A stretch of 64,000 nt of DNA from Symbiodinium microadriaticum (GCA_001939145.1 LSRX01000815.1:64285-128284); one strand, 5' to 3'; numbered from the stretch's first letter, positions 41,157-54,132 are shown. The notes: generated by a model from the sequence alone, not told the origin. Translations and numbers: made by a program.

Positions 41157-42085
41157 GTACACCCGCTTCAACAACCTGGGCAAAGGAGCCCTCTCAGCTG
41201 TGCCAGACTCGGTCATGTGTTGAGGTCGGGAGCCAAAAGGTTCGGAAAACAGCCTGTCAGCATATTCGTCAGGATAAAGGTCACACTGTTAGCTATGTGA
41301 TGCTATGTGTGTGTGTGTGTGTGTATGGCCTAGACAGTGTGTGCATGCGCATGTCGTATGCATATGCTCATACGCACACGTATGCATACAGTAGAGATAC
41401 GGTAAATGCAGTACCACTGTCTAGATATTTTTTGGAAGACCTAACATGAAAGTGCAGCTTGCATAATGCTATACGACTACGTACAACCCGTTGGGCTGTA
41501 CAGTTGTGCAGACCTGCACACGTCGTGCAGTCACGAATTCGTCACATATACGGTTGCATACAACTCCGCGGATGTCCTCACATGCAGATATATAAAGAAA
41601 TCGTTCCTTCCATCAGTCCTTTGTCCGGCCGGCCGTCCATCCAAGCATCCTTCCATCTGTGCACAGTGCACCCTCTCAAACCTGGTCATCGTGTCTTGGG
41701 GTTGGGGTCATGTCCTGTCCGTTGGCATTCAGACAAGTTTGAGTGAGCAGTGCCTTCTACCGTCTTGCCGAGGCAGTCAAGATCACTTATGCCTCCAACT
41801 TCGTCAGAAGCTGAGCTTGCTGTCACCTGGAATCCAGAACGCATGGCTCTGTCTACGCGATTCTCTCTCCCCTCTTTGGGAGTAGCTTTGCGGAATTGCG
41901 CTGAACTCTACGACTCTGCGCCCTAAATAGCCCCAAGCCTCAAACCCTGAACCTGGAATCTGAAACTGCATTCTAATGGCAAGCACAGTTGCTAGAGGAA
42001 AAGGGGCGACAAAAAAAGCATCTGAAACTGCAAGGCCCGGTACTTTAAACCGCAATGAACCCCCGAAGGCCCTCAGAGCGCTCAG

Positions 42086-42120
42086 GAGCCTCCTCCGGTG
42101 CTCATCTTCCATGGCAACTC
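42086..42120 (+). CDS. Candidate exon before a TTTAGGG tract, frame ambiguous, module 2
   Basis: GCTCAG acceptor and GTGGAC donor. One frame reads EPPPVLIFHGNS, another ASSGAHLPWQL, which would suit the turn after x-x-G-D. A TTTAGGG tract follows (42191-42220). Confidence 0.3.
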
Positions 42121-42190
42121 GTGGACCGATTCGGTGGCCATCCTGGCCATGATTAAACATCTCTACAAGTTTATTCAACATCTCTACAAG

Positions 42191-42220
42191 TTTAGGGTTT
42201 AGGTTTATGGTTTAGGGTAT
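42191..42220 (+). repeat. Telomere-like tract, TTTAGGG orientation
   Basis: Three to four units. Confidence 0.85.
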
Positions 42221-42958
42221 TGGGACCCCGAGTTTCGGATACTCTTGTGGTAGCGGTGAGTTGCATAGACCTGTGCGCAGTCGCGTTGTATCGCAGATCC
42301 GAATATCACGAACACCGACAGCAACAGCCAGGGTAATGACATGTATACGCACATTACACGTATATCTATACATGTGATAGTGAAGGTCGTCACCTCGCGG
42401 GTCGCCTTTTAGCCGGTCCGGAGGTCCAAGTGGAAGAGACGGCAACCTTTAATCATTAGGGGCCCTCCGCATCCGACCATCTCTCAACGGTTGACCTTTT
42501 TTGGGCTAGGAAACCCAGCAAGTGGGATAAGCATAGACTAGACCCACCCTCAAAACAACAAGTTGCCAGGAGTATGCTCTCCACTTGGAGTCCTCCAACT
42601 CGCCAGTCCTCATCACCAACAATGCCCGGCTCCCTGGAGGGGCACTGACGATTCCAATATCAACTAACCATGAAAGGAAGATTTCCGGCTATGAAGGCTT
42701 GACATTGATGCCTCAATAGCTGCAACGGCTATCAGCTGCTCATCGCGGTTTTTGCCGACGTAAACAGCTGGAGTGCTGAGGTGATGTTCCGTTCGATGAA
42801 TGGCGGCATCTTCTCGCAGAAGGTTTCGCTTTGGTATATCTCTTTACAAGCTGTCGGCATTTGGAGACCAGCTCACCAGACGGTAGCGCATCTTCAGTGG
42901 CCCTAATGTTTCCAGCAGAAATGGTCAACATGGTTCATGCTCCGCTTGTCGCATGCAG

Positions 42959-42998
42959 GGATCCGCTGCCGTGCAGATCAAGGATAATGCCATCATTG
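42959..42998 (+). CDS. Exon, GSAAVQIKDNAIIG, module 2
   Basis: ATGCAG acceptor and GTGTCT donor. GSAAVQIKDNAII(G) matches 'A-V-x-V...x-K-x-N-V' of module 1 (exon at 4841). Confidence 0.65.
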
Positions 42999-43445
42999 GT
43001 GTCTCGGCCCACAAATGTTCTGGGCGCAGATCACTTCTGGCTGCTATTTGGCAACGGATGGCCGATCCGTGCTAGGTCTGAAGCTGGCAGACACCGCCCC
43101 GCGAATGATGCTCGCTCGCACTAGCCATTTCTAGTTTATAGCTCTATAGCAGCACATGTCCGAAGCCCCCTGGCCAGTTCTAGATGATGTCCCCCTTGCA
43201 GCTCGGCACCTTTTTCTGGCTGCTACCTGGCCAGCCCTAGGGATAACGGGTTTACGAAATCACTCTCCCGGCGCCAAGTGACGTGTCTCAGGACGCTGCA
43301 GTCGGAGACGGATGTGGTTGCTTGGAGCTCGACTGCTGTCTCAGATTTGGACGGACTTGTTCCCCCGTGCTGATGGGCTCTCATAATGTCTCTCTTCCTT
43401 TCCCCTGCTACATCAGAAGCATGATCCGTGCACATACCTACCAAT

Positions 43446-43457
43446 GCATATATATAT

Positions 43458-43502
<45 letters not shown>

Positions 43503-43503
43503 T
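43446..43503. repeat. (TA)n microsatellite
   Basis: Nearly pure TATA with a few TGTA interruptions. Confidence 0.95.
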
Positions 43504-43741
43504 CTACATAAAGTATACACATGCATATTGTGTGTATACGTATTGAGAGAGCTCGTCTACTTTTCGGTCATGACCCTCAACATATGTGTATAGCTCCCTG
43601 TTTTCCTCGTTCGCGAGCATCAACAATGGTACACAGGACAGGACGTGAAGGTACTTGCTTCTTCATCGAAATTCAGCTATTGCCCCTCTTTGTTATGTGC
43701 ATGCAGCTTAATCGACCGGCCGTGGAGCTTCGAATCCTGCA

Positions 43742-43791
43742 CCCTAAACATTAAACCCTAAGCCCTGAACCTTCCTAAACCCTAAACCCTG
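43742..43791 (-). repeat. Telomere-like tract, CCCTAAA orientation
   Basis: Units end 12 nt before the exon at 43804. Confidence 0.9.
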
Positions 43792-43803
43792 TCTGCTTCA
43801 AAG

Positions 43804-43861
43804 CGTGGAGATCTCGTTTGAGGTGCCGCAGTATGCTGGCATTCGCTTGGATCAGCTGCCG
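43804..43861 (+). CDS. Exon, VEISFEVPQYAGIRLDQLP, module 2
   Basis: TCAAAG acceptor right after a CCCTAAA tract (43742-43791), VEISFEVPQYAGIRLDQLP, GC donor (GCTCCC). Clean beta-rich peptide; its exact place in the module is unclear. Confidence 0.7.
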
Positions 43862-44706
43862 GCTCCCGAGTTGAATCATTCTGCGCACTGCCTGTAGTCG
43901 AGTGCCAGTAGTATAGTACATTATAGGACTATAGTCGTAGTAACAGTCGTAATCATCATAATAATTGTACTCGTAGGAATAGTGATAGCAAGGTTGATAT
44001 TGGAGGTATGATGGTAGTAACACGAACACTACTGAGTGTGGAAGACAGCATACAAGCTGCAACCGCAGTACTCTTTAACCACGAAGCTCCGATGCTGCTG
44101 CTTGCATGACCCATGCTGCAGTACCAGTACGGTATTACATGATGCTGGTCGTCAACTAGGTCATCTCCATCATGACCATCATCTTTAGCATTGGCTTAGG
44201 CAGGTAGCGCTGGGTGACGCGGACCGCGATGATGGCTTATTGTTCCGACGCTGAAGAGGAAGCGCGACGATGGCTTTATGACGATGATGGTGACGATAAT
44301 AATGATGATGATGGTGATGATGACCACAGCGACGCCATAAAGCACAAATGCTGGCAGCGACATTTGTGAATTTATGATTAGGCTACCCATGATGATAAGC
44401 ACAACCACGATGTGGCTGATGGCGACGATTTTTACCACGATGCGGACTATGATGTTGGTCATATAAAGATGAATCCTGGTGCTTGAGATTGAGTGGTGGC
44501 AGACGAGTCGCGGATCCCAAGGCCCGTGCGGATGATTGGCAACATCGTTGCTGGCTCCAGGGATATGGGCTACCTGACACCTGCCCGAGCCTTGAAGGAG
44601 TGTAGCCTCTAGGGGGGCTGGACTAGAAGTCCGCAGCATCTTGGGATGATCGACTTCGGAGTCTTCGGAGATGTTGGGGCTAACTTAGGCACTTAGGGGG
44701 TTGAAG

Positions 44707-44748
44707 AGCCTGGCCAGTCTGACGAAGGCCAACGCCCCGGAATCCACG
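44707..44748 (+). CDS. Candidate exon, SLASLTKANAPEST, module 2
   Basis: TTGAAG acceptor and GC donor (GCACAA), phase 0/0. Protein-like, but here the telomere-like sequence faces the opposite way, so support is weaker. Confidence 0.4.
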
Positions 44749-44828
44749 GCACAAGTGTGGCACAACCCGAAACCCTAGCTCGCATCCAGTAAGTAAACTA
44801 TTGATATAGTATAACAAACATGATGGAG

Positions 44829-44910
44829 TACAGTATAGCCTAGTATAGTGCTGCACAGCATAGTTTAGTGTCTAGTATAGTATAGCATAGTCTAGTATAG
44901 TATAGTATGA
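44829..44910. repeat. (TAGTA)n-type minisatellite
   Basis: Imperfect TATAG/TAGTATAG units. Confidence 0.8.
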
Positions 44911-45404
44911 GACACCCAAGATTCACCAATGGACCACTTCTGTTCAAAAGTAACCCGCGGTTTCATCTTGACAGCCCTCGCTGGAGCTCCAAGCCAGCCC
45001 GTAACATTCCCCTGAACAGCACTCAGACTCCAATCGCATAATATAACATACATCGCCGAGACGAAGTTTGGACATGCAGCTCTTTCAACATATACATATG
45101 CCGCGGAGAAGCGGAGAAACCGAAATTCCCCGGAATCAACCTTTGCAAGTATTGTTCCAGCAGAGAAGCCTTGCGCGGCCTTCTGTCAGGAGTCTACGGG
45201 AGGAAAGTGGGTCCCAGAGTCTAGCATGTTAAGTTACAGGTGCTGTGGCGAACTTGTGTCCTGCGGTAACAGGAAAGTAGAATACAACACAAAGTCGTAA
45301 AGCATAATCTAGTGTATGATATCACCCAAGATCGTACAGTATCCTCTTTATAAGCCCCTCTGCAAGCCATCTCAAAGCTCTCGAAGTTTCCGCAGCTTCC
45401 CGAG

Positions 45405-45469
45405 GCCGAGCCTTGTCCTCCCCGAGCGATGTTCAACAACGAGGCCACGGCGGTCATCGTGGGCGCCGG
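45405..45469 (+). CDS. Exon, AEPCPPRAMFNNEATAVIVG, module 2
   Basis: CCCGAG acceptor and GTCCCC donor, ending phase 2. FNNEAT resembles the 'F-x-N-N-x-A' strand of the beta-helix. TTTAGGG sequence follows (about 45545-45600). Confidence 0.65.
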
Positions 45470-46408
45470 GTCCCCGGGTTCTGTAACGGAAGTCTTGGCG
45501 CTTTAATGAGGCTCCAGGGCTGCAACAAGAGGGAATGGTTTCGGGTTTGGGGTTTAGGGTATTTGCGGTCGGGGGTTGTGACCGGGCTTAAGGTTTAGGG
45601 CTTGGGGTTGCGACCGCGCTTAATACCACCGCTGCTGCCTGCTGCTGCTATTGCTGCTACTGCTACTACTTCTTCTTCTACTGTTTTTACCACCACTGTC
45701 GGTTGAAACCATGAGAATCTAATCGTCCTGCTCCCCGGATGCACGAGTTGTTCGGAGTTGTGCTAGTGGAAGACTTGATACGAGGGGTCTGAGTTGATTC
45801 AGGCTTGAGGTTTAACTTAGGAGGTCAGATGTGTACGGAAATCAGGCATCCTGCTCCGGAGAACACTGAAATTTCGGCCAGCACAGGCCTACAGCCCTTC
45901 AGGTCCAGACCCCGTCATATGGCTGGCAGTTGAGATTGTCGTGGGGGAGGGTTACCTTCCGAGGCCTTCCTTCTGACGCATCGCGGAGGGTCGTGCATGA
46001 CTTTCAACCTCTTCAAGGCGCCCAGGGCTGTCTGCATTGCCGGGGCAGCATAGTTGCAGGAGCGGTCGTCGTAGTACCAAGAGCAGTAGGAGGAGCAGCA
46101 GTAAAACTAAGCAGGGGCCATAAGTCGTGTTGGTGGCGAGTAAGGCGAGTAGTGGTACTGGTGACGGTAGCGATTGTGGTGGTATTCTAAGAGCAACGGC
46201 AATATGTAGGGGTTCGTCAAATTGAAGCCCTTGCGTCGCGGAGCAATTGGATATACGTGATTCTCCGGCCACTTTATATGTGAAGCCATAATGCCTACGT
46301 TTAATTATGTTTGCGGTAAGCGCAGAAGTTCCTGGTGTTGGCAACATGGGTTTGTGGCGGTCTCACCTAGGAGCTTGCCGTACCTGCTAAGATATGATGC
46401 GATCGCAG

Positions 46409-46539
46409 GTGTGGAAAGCGGCACATGCTGGCGTCTACCTGTCCGACACGACGCCGTCCAGAACCATCTTGACAAACATTGCCCTGAGCCCAGTGAAAAG
46501 CGACCTGCAAGAGCAGAAGAATCACCTGCCGATGCTCGG
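46409..46539 (+). CDS. Exon, VWKAAHAGVYLSDTTPSR..., module 2
   Basis: GATCGCAG acceptor and GTGGGT donor, 131 nt. Begins VWKAAHAGVYLSDTTPSR and continues TILTNIALSP; a beta-helix rung pattern like FKRAAAVTHGG of module 1. The longest exon found. Confidence 0.75.
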
Positions 46540-47963
46540 GTGGGTATCGAAACTTAGGTTCACGGTGCTGGGTTTGTCTTTCTGCTCTCCAAGAGCAGAA
46601 GGAGTTGATGGATTTCTACTCTGTGACCAGAAAGGCTTGGTTCAAGCGGCCCCTCTTGGTGCTAGAAACTCCTGCACCTTGAGGACCCCTCAAGCAGGAT
46701 GTAGTGTGAAATATGAGAGCGGGCACGGTGCAAGTGTGTAGCTGGAAAATAACATGCCCTCGACAGGCATGTTCCAACTACTGGGACCTTTAAACGATGA
46801 GAAGCCCTGCAAAGGTTGTGTCGGACTCCCACATTGGTCCGGGCCTTCAGAACCCGCCGGGGGGGGGGAGGAATGCAAAGCATCCAACTTGTTAGATTAA
46901 GCCAGAGTCATGACCAGACATAGTTGCGCTGGTTCTTCGTATAGTTACGGACAGGCATTCTGAGGGTGCTTGGTATTCAGTTCCAGAGAAGGAGGGCTCG
47001 CATGTTTACCATGTGTTCATGAATGAACAATATATCTTTATCATGTTTGTGCTGAGGTACCATGTGTTCATGAATGGGTAGTCGGCTGGAGAGGCATGTG
47101 GATGGGTCTGGCGAGAGATGCCGACAGCACATTTACAAGCCCACACAAGTCGCGATTGTAGGCTGAGCATGAAAATGTAGGGTCCTTGTGTAGTGCTGGC
47201 ACGGTGTCTCCGCTCGTGTTGTTTGTTTTGGTCACGGAGTTATGTATAGGCGGGCAGCTCCTGCGACGATCCGGTCTAAGCGATTCGGCTTCGAGTCTCA
47301 TACGGATTTGTTATTTTTTTTCTCTCTCTCTCTCTCTGTATGTATATATATATATATACGTTTATATTATTAGATACATGTATTAATATATTCTAAAAAT
47401 TTCAGGGTCCTAGTTCATCGTGCCAAGCAACTTCTGCAAGTGTTTAGTTGACACAGCGCCAACGACGAAGGTCTAGCTTTCTAGGGAGCGCCCTCTAACG
47501 GCAGATGAAGGAAGTCCTAGGTTCCTAGTCCGAAGTCAGGCATCCTGCCCTATCTCTCGATTGGCTCCGCCTTCAGGCCACCTGCGACAAGAGTATGGGA
47601 GCAAAGAGTCAAAGAGAAGAGTAAGAGGTTGAAGCTCAATGTGGGGTCAAAGTCTCATCATGTGTGGTATTCAGCACGTCTTTCGTCCTGCTGTATCACG
47701 TGGCGTCAATCGAGTGAGTCATAGTGAGTCCAGAACACTACCTGTGATTCTGCCGGAGCAAGCAATGTTGATCAACGTTGTGTACGTGATATAGACTCAA
47801 TTGACTCTATTGTAAGGTACTGATTTGATTGCATGCTCTGACACATGCTCTTGGAAGTTCGACATTAGACATTGTATCGCTTACATGGGGCCCGGTTAAA
47901 TTCTTAAGGGACACATGCCCACATGCCTGGGTCATACTTGCGGCCGATCAATCCGCTTATCTG

Positions 47964-47990
47964 TCTCTCCCTCTCTCTCTCTCTCTCTCG

Positions 47991-48022
<32 letters not shown>

Positions 48023-48024
48023 AT
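47964..48024. repeat. (CT)n microsatellite
   Basis: About 60 nt of CT with single interruptions. Confidence 0.95.
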
Positions 48025-48640
48025 TCGTCGACCTATCTGTGGCATCCTGTCGAATGTTCTAGTAATCTAGTGTGCTTTGTTGTTCTACCGGAGCCGGCTC
48101 TGGCGATTCACTTTGTATGAACGTAGGGCTGGATTTGCAGATGGTGAGGCTTGTTCACCACACCCACAGCACAGTCAGACAATAGTAGTTGGAGTGCGGC
48201 GCGTACCCGCGCGTGTAGCTTCAGCCACTTTCGGAAGATTTTGGGGGTTCGGGGTTGGGGTGGGGGATGATTCCGTGCTTTTGGACTTCTGCAAGCCCAA
48301 AACGCCCAAGCTCGACTCTTTCTCCATCCAAACCCGAAGCATTGACGCCCAAGACTCCGAACCTCGAGTCGTTCTCCATCCCACGCATTCGGAGTCAAAG
48401 CCGGCATGGTGACGCAATGGCTTGCGCTGGCCTTATCCCTGCTGCTTTGCTTGAGGTCAGCTGACTTCATGCCTGCTGCCGGCATGTTGCGAAGTTTTGC
48501 AGACCTTAACCCTCAGCACAACCTGGGTTCAGTGCTCCACTTTTGCACTCTTCTGCGTGCCCGACGGGGCTGCGAGCATGCCAGACGACGAAAAGGCCAC
48601 TTTCCGTAACAACTACTTAACTACTACTTGGTCAACTTGG

Positions 48641-48983
48641 TGCGAGCAAGTACTCAAACAGCCTGCCCCCCCATGTAGGAAACAATTGCCCGATGTGCTG
48701 AAAACCCAGCCCTGCCGATGTTTTCTGCACGTCCATCACCCATTTCAAAGCGAGCAAGTAGTCAAATAGCCTGCCCCCTAAAATGGGCCTGCGTTGCCCG
48801 ATGTGCTGAAAACCCACCCCTGCCGATGTGCTGAAAACCCAGCCCTGCCGATGTTTTCTGCACGTCCATCACCCATTTCAATGCGAGCAAGTAGTCAAAT
48901 AGCCTGACCCCTAAAATGGGCCTGCGTTGCCCGATGTGCTGAAAACCCACCCCTGCCGGTGTTTTCTGCACGTCCGTTCTTGA
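48641..48983 (+). repeat. Tandem repeat, about 108-bp unit, three imperfect copies
   Basis: Each unit starts GCGAGCAAGTA.TCAAA.AGCCTG, passes TTGCCCGATGTGCTGAAAAC and ends GTTTTCTGCACGTCC. The second copy has an internal 24-bp re-duplication. Confidence 0.9.
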
Positions 48984-49687
48984 GAACATGCCTTTTGTAC
49001 CACGCGCGGGAATCAACCGCGAACCTAGTAGTTCGCCTCTGCTTCGCGCAACATACTCATCGGAAGAAGACCAAGGCCAAGTCGGGGAACCTGGGACACT
49101 CGGTACCTTCACAGCCACGAGGGGCATTGTCTTCCTGAGAGCTCGGTTACTGCCCGCGCCCGCTTGCGGTATGCAACTTCTGGTCTTGGAAGTGTTCTGC
49201 AGGCGCGTGTACGTACACAACTCGACATTGATCGGCACATCGCCTGCTGGCACCAACTGTGCAGGGCTCAGCGAAACAATGCTGAAGCTTTCTCCTGTTT
49301 ACTGACGAAGCTCCATGTTGCACATTGAGTGTGCTCTGTGCATGTGGTTTCGTAGGAACTGAACCAGCAAAGAAGTATACTACGTTATGGCATTGTCTTC
49401 GATGCCCCGAAAGGAGCTTGTCTGACAGGTTCAGACGAATGCTGCATCGCAACAGTATCAACATCAACAGTAATCGATGCATAAGCCGGGTGCGGTCGTG
49501 AAGTGATGCAGTATACTTTGCGCCTGCAGCTTCGTTCCACACAGTAATGTGCGGAGCATGTCGCCTTTGTTCTCCCATCCTGCAGGGCGAATCTGCACAC
49601 GCCTGAAGCAGCAATAGTCGATCGGAGCTTGCTTGCTACATATGTGCACGTGTGTACACATACATGCATTAAAGCACGTCTATGCCT

Positions 49688-49758
49688 ACATACATACATA
49701 CATACATACATACATACGTACATACATACGTACATACATACATACATACATACATACT
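49688..49758. repeat. (CATA)n microsatellite
   Basis: Nearly perfect CATA units with CGTA variants. Confidence 0.95.
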
Positions 49759-49867
49759 TGCGACGACTAAAAATCCCTCCCCCTCATATTAAACGGGCAA
49801 TAGAAACTCGGAAAGTGTTGTTAGTGTTAGGGGTCTCTATGCTCTACTGCCACTTTTGAGGGGTCGT

Positions 49868-50072
49868 GCTCCTGCTCCTGCTTTGGCTCCTCTCCCTCGC
49901 CTGCTCTTTCTGTTGCTCCTGCTTTTGCTGCTCTTGCTCTTACTCCCGCTATTGGTATTGCCTTTTTCTTGCTGTTGCTCTTGCTCCTGCTCTTGCTCCT
50001 GCTCTTGCTCCTGCTCTTGCTCTTGCTATCTCTTACTCCTGCTCTTGCTCTTGCCTTCGCTCTTAGTCTTGC
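49868..50072 (+). repeat. CTTGCTCCTG minisatellite, pyrimidine-rich
   Basis: Repeats of GCTCTTGCTCCT on a pyrimidine-rich strand. The long Leu/Cys frames it produces are not genes. Confidence 0.85.
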
Positions 50073-50292
50073 CGTGTTCTAAGGGTCATGTGGAGCCTCG
50101 AAACCTTCCCCCAGATTCAGAATGGGTTTTAAAGGGCAGGATAATTTCGGGAGGTTATGAGGGGGGTGTTTAGTAAATGGGGAAGGGATTACTGCTACTG
50201 CTACTTACCAGTACTGCTGCTTGTGCTTCTGCTACTGCTACTGCCAGTGCTACTGCTCCCTGCTACGGCTACTTGTACGGTTACGGCTACTG

Positions 50293-50324
<32 letters not shown>

Positions 50325-50425
50325 ACAAACAACCGCTCGACAATTCCGCAATGGACCCGCGAAAGGCATCAACAATTCAGCAAACAAGAATCTCCGGAAG
50401 AAGCAATAGTTTTCAACGCTCACGT

Positions 50426-50427
<2 letters not shown>

Positions 50428-50456
<29 letters not shown>

Positions 50457-50477
50457 TATATATATATATATATATAT
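50428..50477. repeat. (GA)n(TA)n microsatellite
   Basis: A GA block passes straight into a TA block. Confidence 0.9.
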
Positions 50478-51382
50478 GTATATGCGTGTGTGTGTCTGTA
50501 ACTAGACATGTACGACTGACTGACTGACTGAATGAATGAATCAATGGATTAATGTATGAATGCAGGTATCGATTTATGCATGTATGCGTGCAGGCGGATG
50601 TGTATGTGTGTGTGTGTGTAAGTCACATGTGTGTCTGACGTGTGTACACATGTTTGAATACATGCACTTGCTAGAGAAGGATTCCTGTGTGCATGCATGT
50701 CTCTAGGTGCGAAGTCGAATTTCTGCCGAACTCAGACCGTCAGCGCCGGGCGCCGAGTTGCGAGCCCGAGGTTGAAGGATGTAGGGTGGAGGTTAATCTG
50801 ACAAACCGATGCTCTGCACGGCCAGGACCCATACATGGACACTTGCAGCTCCATGTACAACAGCACATCCGGCAAGTTTTCTGCACCGCTCTGTACACCC
50901 GTGGGAGCCTCACCACCCTACGCCCATAAGCCATTGGATCCCATTGTTTGACGCGCTGCTTGAAGTGGCCACCCGGGTCCGAATGGTGTCGACTGGAACA
51001 GGCTGGAAAGCCGTGGTAAAGCATATCGTCGCCGACATGCATGCCAGGCATCGGTCTGCGGCGCGTAGGGCCTGCACCTGAGCAAAGCGACGTGATTCCG
51101 GCAACGGAACTCAAAGCTATTATCCTTGTTGTCCACACCTTGAAGTTGCGGGCCCCGTTGCACAGCACAAAGGGCCTACAGCACTTGCACAGACGATCTT
51201 GAGGGTTGGTGATTGTGTCAAAGGATGGAGTGCACAGGGTCTTGGGCCTTTGCTATTTCAGCATGGACCCCGGTGCTTCCGAACATGAGTATGAAGCGTG
51301 CTTGACCGGTACCTGTACCAGTGCTTGTCCAAGGTGGCACGAGTAGACGGTTCGCGGAATCATCTCATGATTGCCGTCTGAG

Positions 51383-51428
51383 GTTTGTGGCTCCCATCCG
51401 GACGAACAACAAAAAGACGGGCTTTATT
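51383..51428 (+). CDS. Exon, FVAPIRTNNKKTGFI, module 2
   Basis: GTCTGAG acceptor and GTTTCT donor. FVAPIRTNNKKTGFI fits 'G-x-x-A/T-P-R-x-x-x-x-x-x-V' before the FVN and C-x-x-C strands. Confidence 0.65.
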
Positions 51429-51497
51429 GTTTCTTGTAGGGAACGGGGCACCCGTTAGAACATTGGGGAGGCCCACGTGCGAGACCCTGTGGATGCC

Positions 51498-51522
51498 GGG
51501 GGGGGGGGGGGGGAGGGGGGCC
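51498..51522. repeat. Poly-G tract
   Basis: About 17 G, one A, 6 G. Prone to length error and G-quadruplex capable. Confidence 0.95.
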
Positions 51523-52147
51523 GGTCCTCAATCCTTGCACCCCGAAAGCCCTGAGGCCCTCCAGCAGGCCTTGGCCAGAGCTACTTTCGGGCTTCCTGCT
51601 TTCGGGGCTGTTTTGGGACGGAGCCATGGGCGAACTTTAGGCCAAAGTTGAAGCGTAACTAACGGCAGCCTTGTGCACAGTAAGTCCCCAAAGCCTTCTT
51701 GGCCGCAGGAGTTGCTGGGAGACCATGGAATATTCAGCCTGTCGACTCATGTCCACAGCGTGTCGCCGGCCTGCTTGCGCTTTCGGGAACGGTCTGGGAA
51801 TCAGAGCTTCGGGACATCAGGCATGGAAACTAATTTCTAAGGCCGTTTGTTGTCGCAGCCGGTACTGTCAGTGGTACCGCCAATGATGGTCTCAACATGG
51901 GACAGTCTAGCGAAGGTGCTGTGATTCGGAGAGCGAGAGAGAGAGAGAGAGCTTCCTAGGCCCGGGGACAGAAAGAACGCAGTTGCCTTGACAGTGTTGC
52001 CCCTCATCCTAAAGTACAGGTGGGTGCGCTTTGCTACTTTTACCACTGTTTAGCTGTAGAATTGCAGACTTTTCCTGTCGTTCGCAAGCTTTTTTGGACT
52101 CCCCAAGTTGACTCTTCCCTTGAGCCATGGTTTGAGTCGTCTCGCAG

Positions 52148-52190
52148 GGCCAGTTGAGCGAAGATGCAAAGTCGACGCGGCAGCTCTCCT
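52148..52190 (+). CDS. Candidate exon, GQLSEDAKSTRQLS, module 2
   Basis: TCGCAG acceptor, GQLSEDAKSTRQLS. It could be the strand after the C-x-x-C motif. The donor is not clear; CCCTAAA follows at 52206. Confidence 0.45.
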
Positions 52191-53832
52191 TTTCCCCTGA
52201 CCCCTTAACCCTAAATGTCAGGCAGCCGAAGCTGAATGGCTGCCACCAGGCGTGGGAGAAGGACCGCTCCGTTCTTGGCGGGCGAAGGTCCGACGGCCTC
52301 GCCAGCCAGGGGCGCTGGAAGCCATGACAGGCAGCAAAAGCACCCAGGCTTCCCGAAACTGAATCTCATCCGTCCACTGCTCTTTTCGAGGCTTGAGGTT
52401 CAGAGATATTGCTGCGTCCGTCCGTTCTGATCATCTCCGGGATGCCTGCACTGGGGCAGGACATCCACATGCAGAAGGGCTTGGGCCAAGCTCTCGGCGC
52501 GAGCGTGTGACCGACACTCTTGGAGCGGTAGCAGAATAGTCATAATAGGAATACAAATAAATAACAAAATAAAAATGACAATAGTAAGTAATTATAGTCG
52601 CAAGAACAATAATGGTCATCACCATCATCATCATCATCATCAGTTAAAATGATAAGATATGATAAGTGTTGCTTTGCCTGGACTTGCTGCCTTGGCTCCG
52701 TTCCAGACAAGCCAAGGGTTCCAGAGCAACCATAAAGTCCTACATTAGATTAGACCCTTGTCTCGGCAAGACCAAATGCCAGCCACAATCATAACAAACT
52801 CTGTTTCCGATGTTGCTGATGATGTAGATGACGACGGTCATCATGGTGACGGGGACGGTGACACAACATGTATGGATGCTTCCACAAAGTCAGGCACTCT
52901 TAGACTTTTACGCAGCTGTTACAAGCACAAAGGTTGGGTCTTCTTCGAAGACACCCATTTCGCTTACTGGAAGTCTGACGACTGTGGCTACACGCCTGGG
53001 CCCCTTTTGCTTTGAGATGCATGTGACTTGACGCCAGACATTGTTAGAGCTCCATGATTTGCGACTGAACCCAGCAATGCGCAACGTTTAGACCCAACCT
53101 GCTGGGCCCAGGGATCGTGCGATCGCTCCGAACATGTTTGCAGCCGAGGCGCAGCAAGTCAGATAGAGCGGGAGACACACACAGCCTACAGCGATAACTA
53201 GCAGGGATCCCGACCGTGATAAATTCCCCAGCCGCTATGGTCAAAATAATCATCATCATCATCATCATGAATCATCACCATCATGAGTCATCACCATCAC
53301 CATGATTATGAATCATCACCATCACCATGATCGTGGTTTCATCTAAATGGTTACTCTTGCACGGCAAAATCATGAGGTTGGTAGTTGTGGTTGTCAGTGG
53401 AGTAGTGGCAGCACAAGACGCTCTGGTTGAGCAGCACAAGCAGCATCTAAGTCCTGCTGTTGACCGTCTTCGTGTTGTGTTGAGGGTAACGTTTCAATTT
53501 CAACCTTACACCATGTGTGACGTCTCCTGGGTTGGGTTTGTCAGGAAACCTTCCCCTCATGCAGATGCCAGGAATCCAGGAAACCAACCAACCAAGCGTT
53601 GGGGCATGTCATGACTCCCTCACACGACACACATGTGCATACATACACACCATAAACACATGTACTTGTATGTATACGTTTGTTACAACTAAAGTACAAA
53701 AGACAGGTACGATATGTATACAAGCACATACACGTACACAGAAAAACGCGAACAGGTCAGCTTCCCGATCTCCTTCACAAGAACGACCTGGTACGAGGCC
53801 AGGATACCAACTCTTGTTGTCTCGGGTCAGGA

Positions 53833-53848
53833 CTACTACTACTCCTCG

Positions 53849-53887
<39 letters not shown>

Positions 53888-53930
53888 GACGACGACGACG
53901 ACGACGACTACTACTACTACTACTACTACC
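53833..53930. repeat. (CTA)n(CGA)n(CTA)n microsatellite
   Basis: CTA units with an internal CGA block, ending at a 22-bp motif that recurs inverted near 54672. Confidence 0.95.
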
Positions 53931-54069
53931 AAGTCCCCCCCTGGTGCGACGCCGGTCGCTCGGTTCGTGGATGTTGAACATCTTCAATCAGAGCTGTCGC
54001 GGTCCAAGATGGGGCGTTGCAAATAACATAAAGATGGTGATGATGATGATAACATGAAGAGACCACGAT

Positions 54070-54101
54070 GACGATGATGATGCTGATGATGCTGACGAAT
54101 G

Positions 54102-54132
<31 letters not shown>

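Larger units (their letters stand above)
46540..51382 (+). other. Long intron(s), 4.8 kb, microsatellites and a tandem repeat only
   Basis: Contains (CT)n, a 3-copy about 108-bp tandem repeat, (CATA)n, CTTGCTCCTG repeats and (CTG)n. Open frames here are low-complexity artefacts. No family exon recognised. Confidence 0.5.

Noticed and set aside
49856-50429. Leu/Cys-rich frames
   Set aside because: Come from CTTGCTCCTG and CTG repeats.
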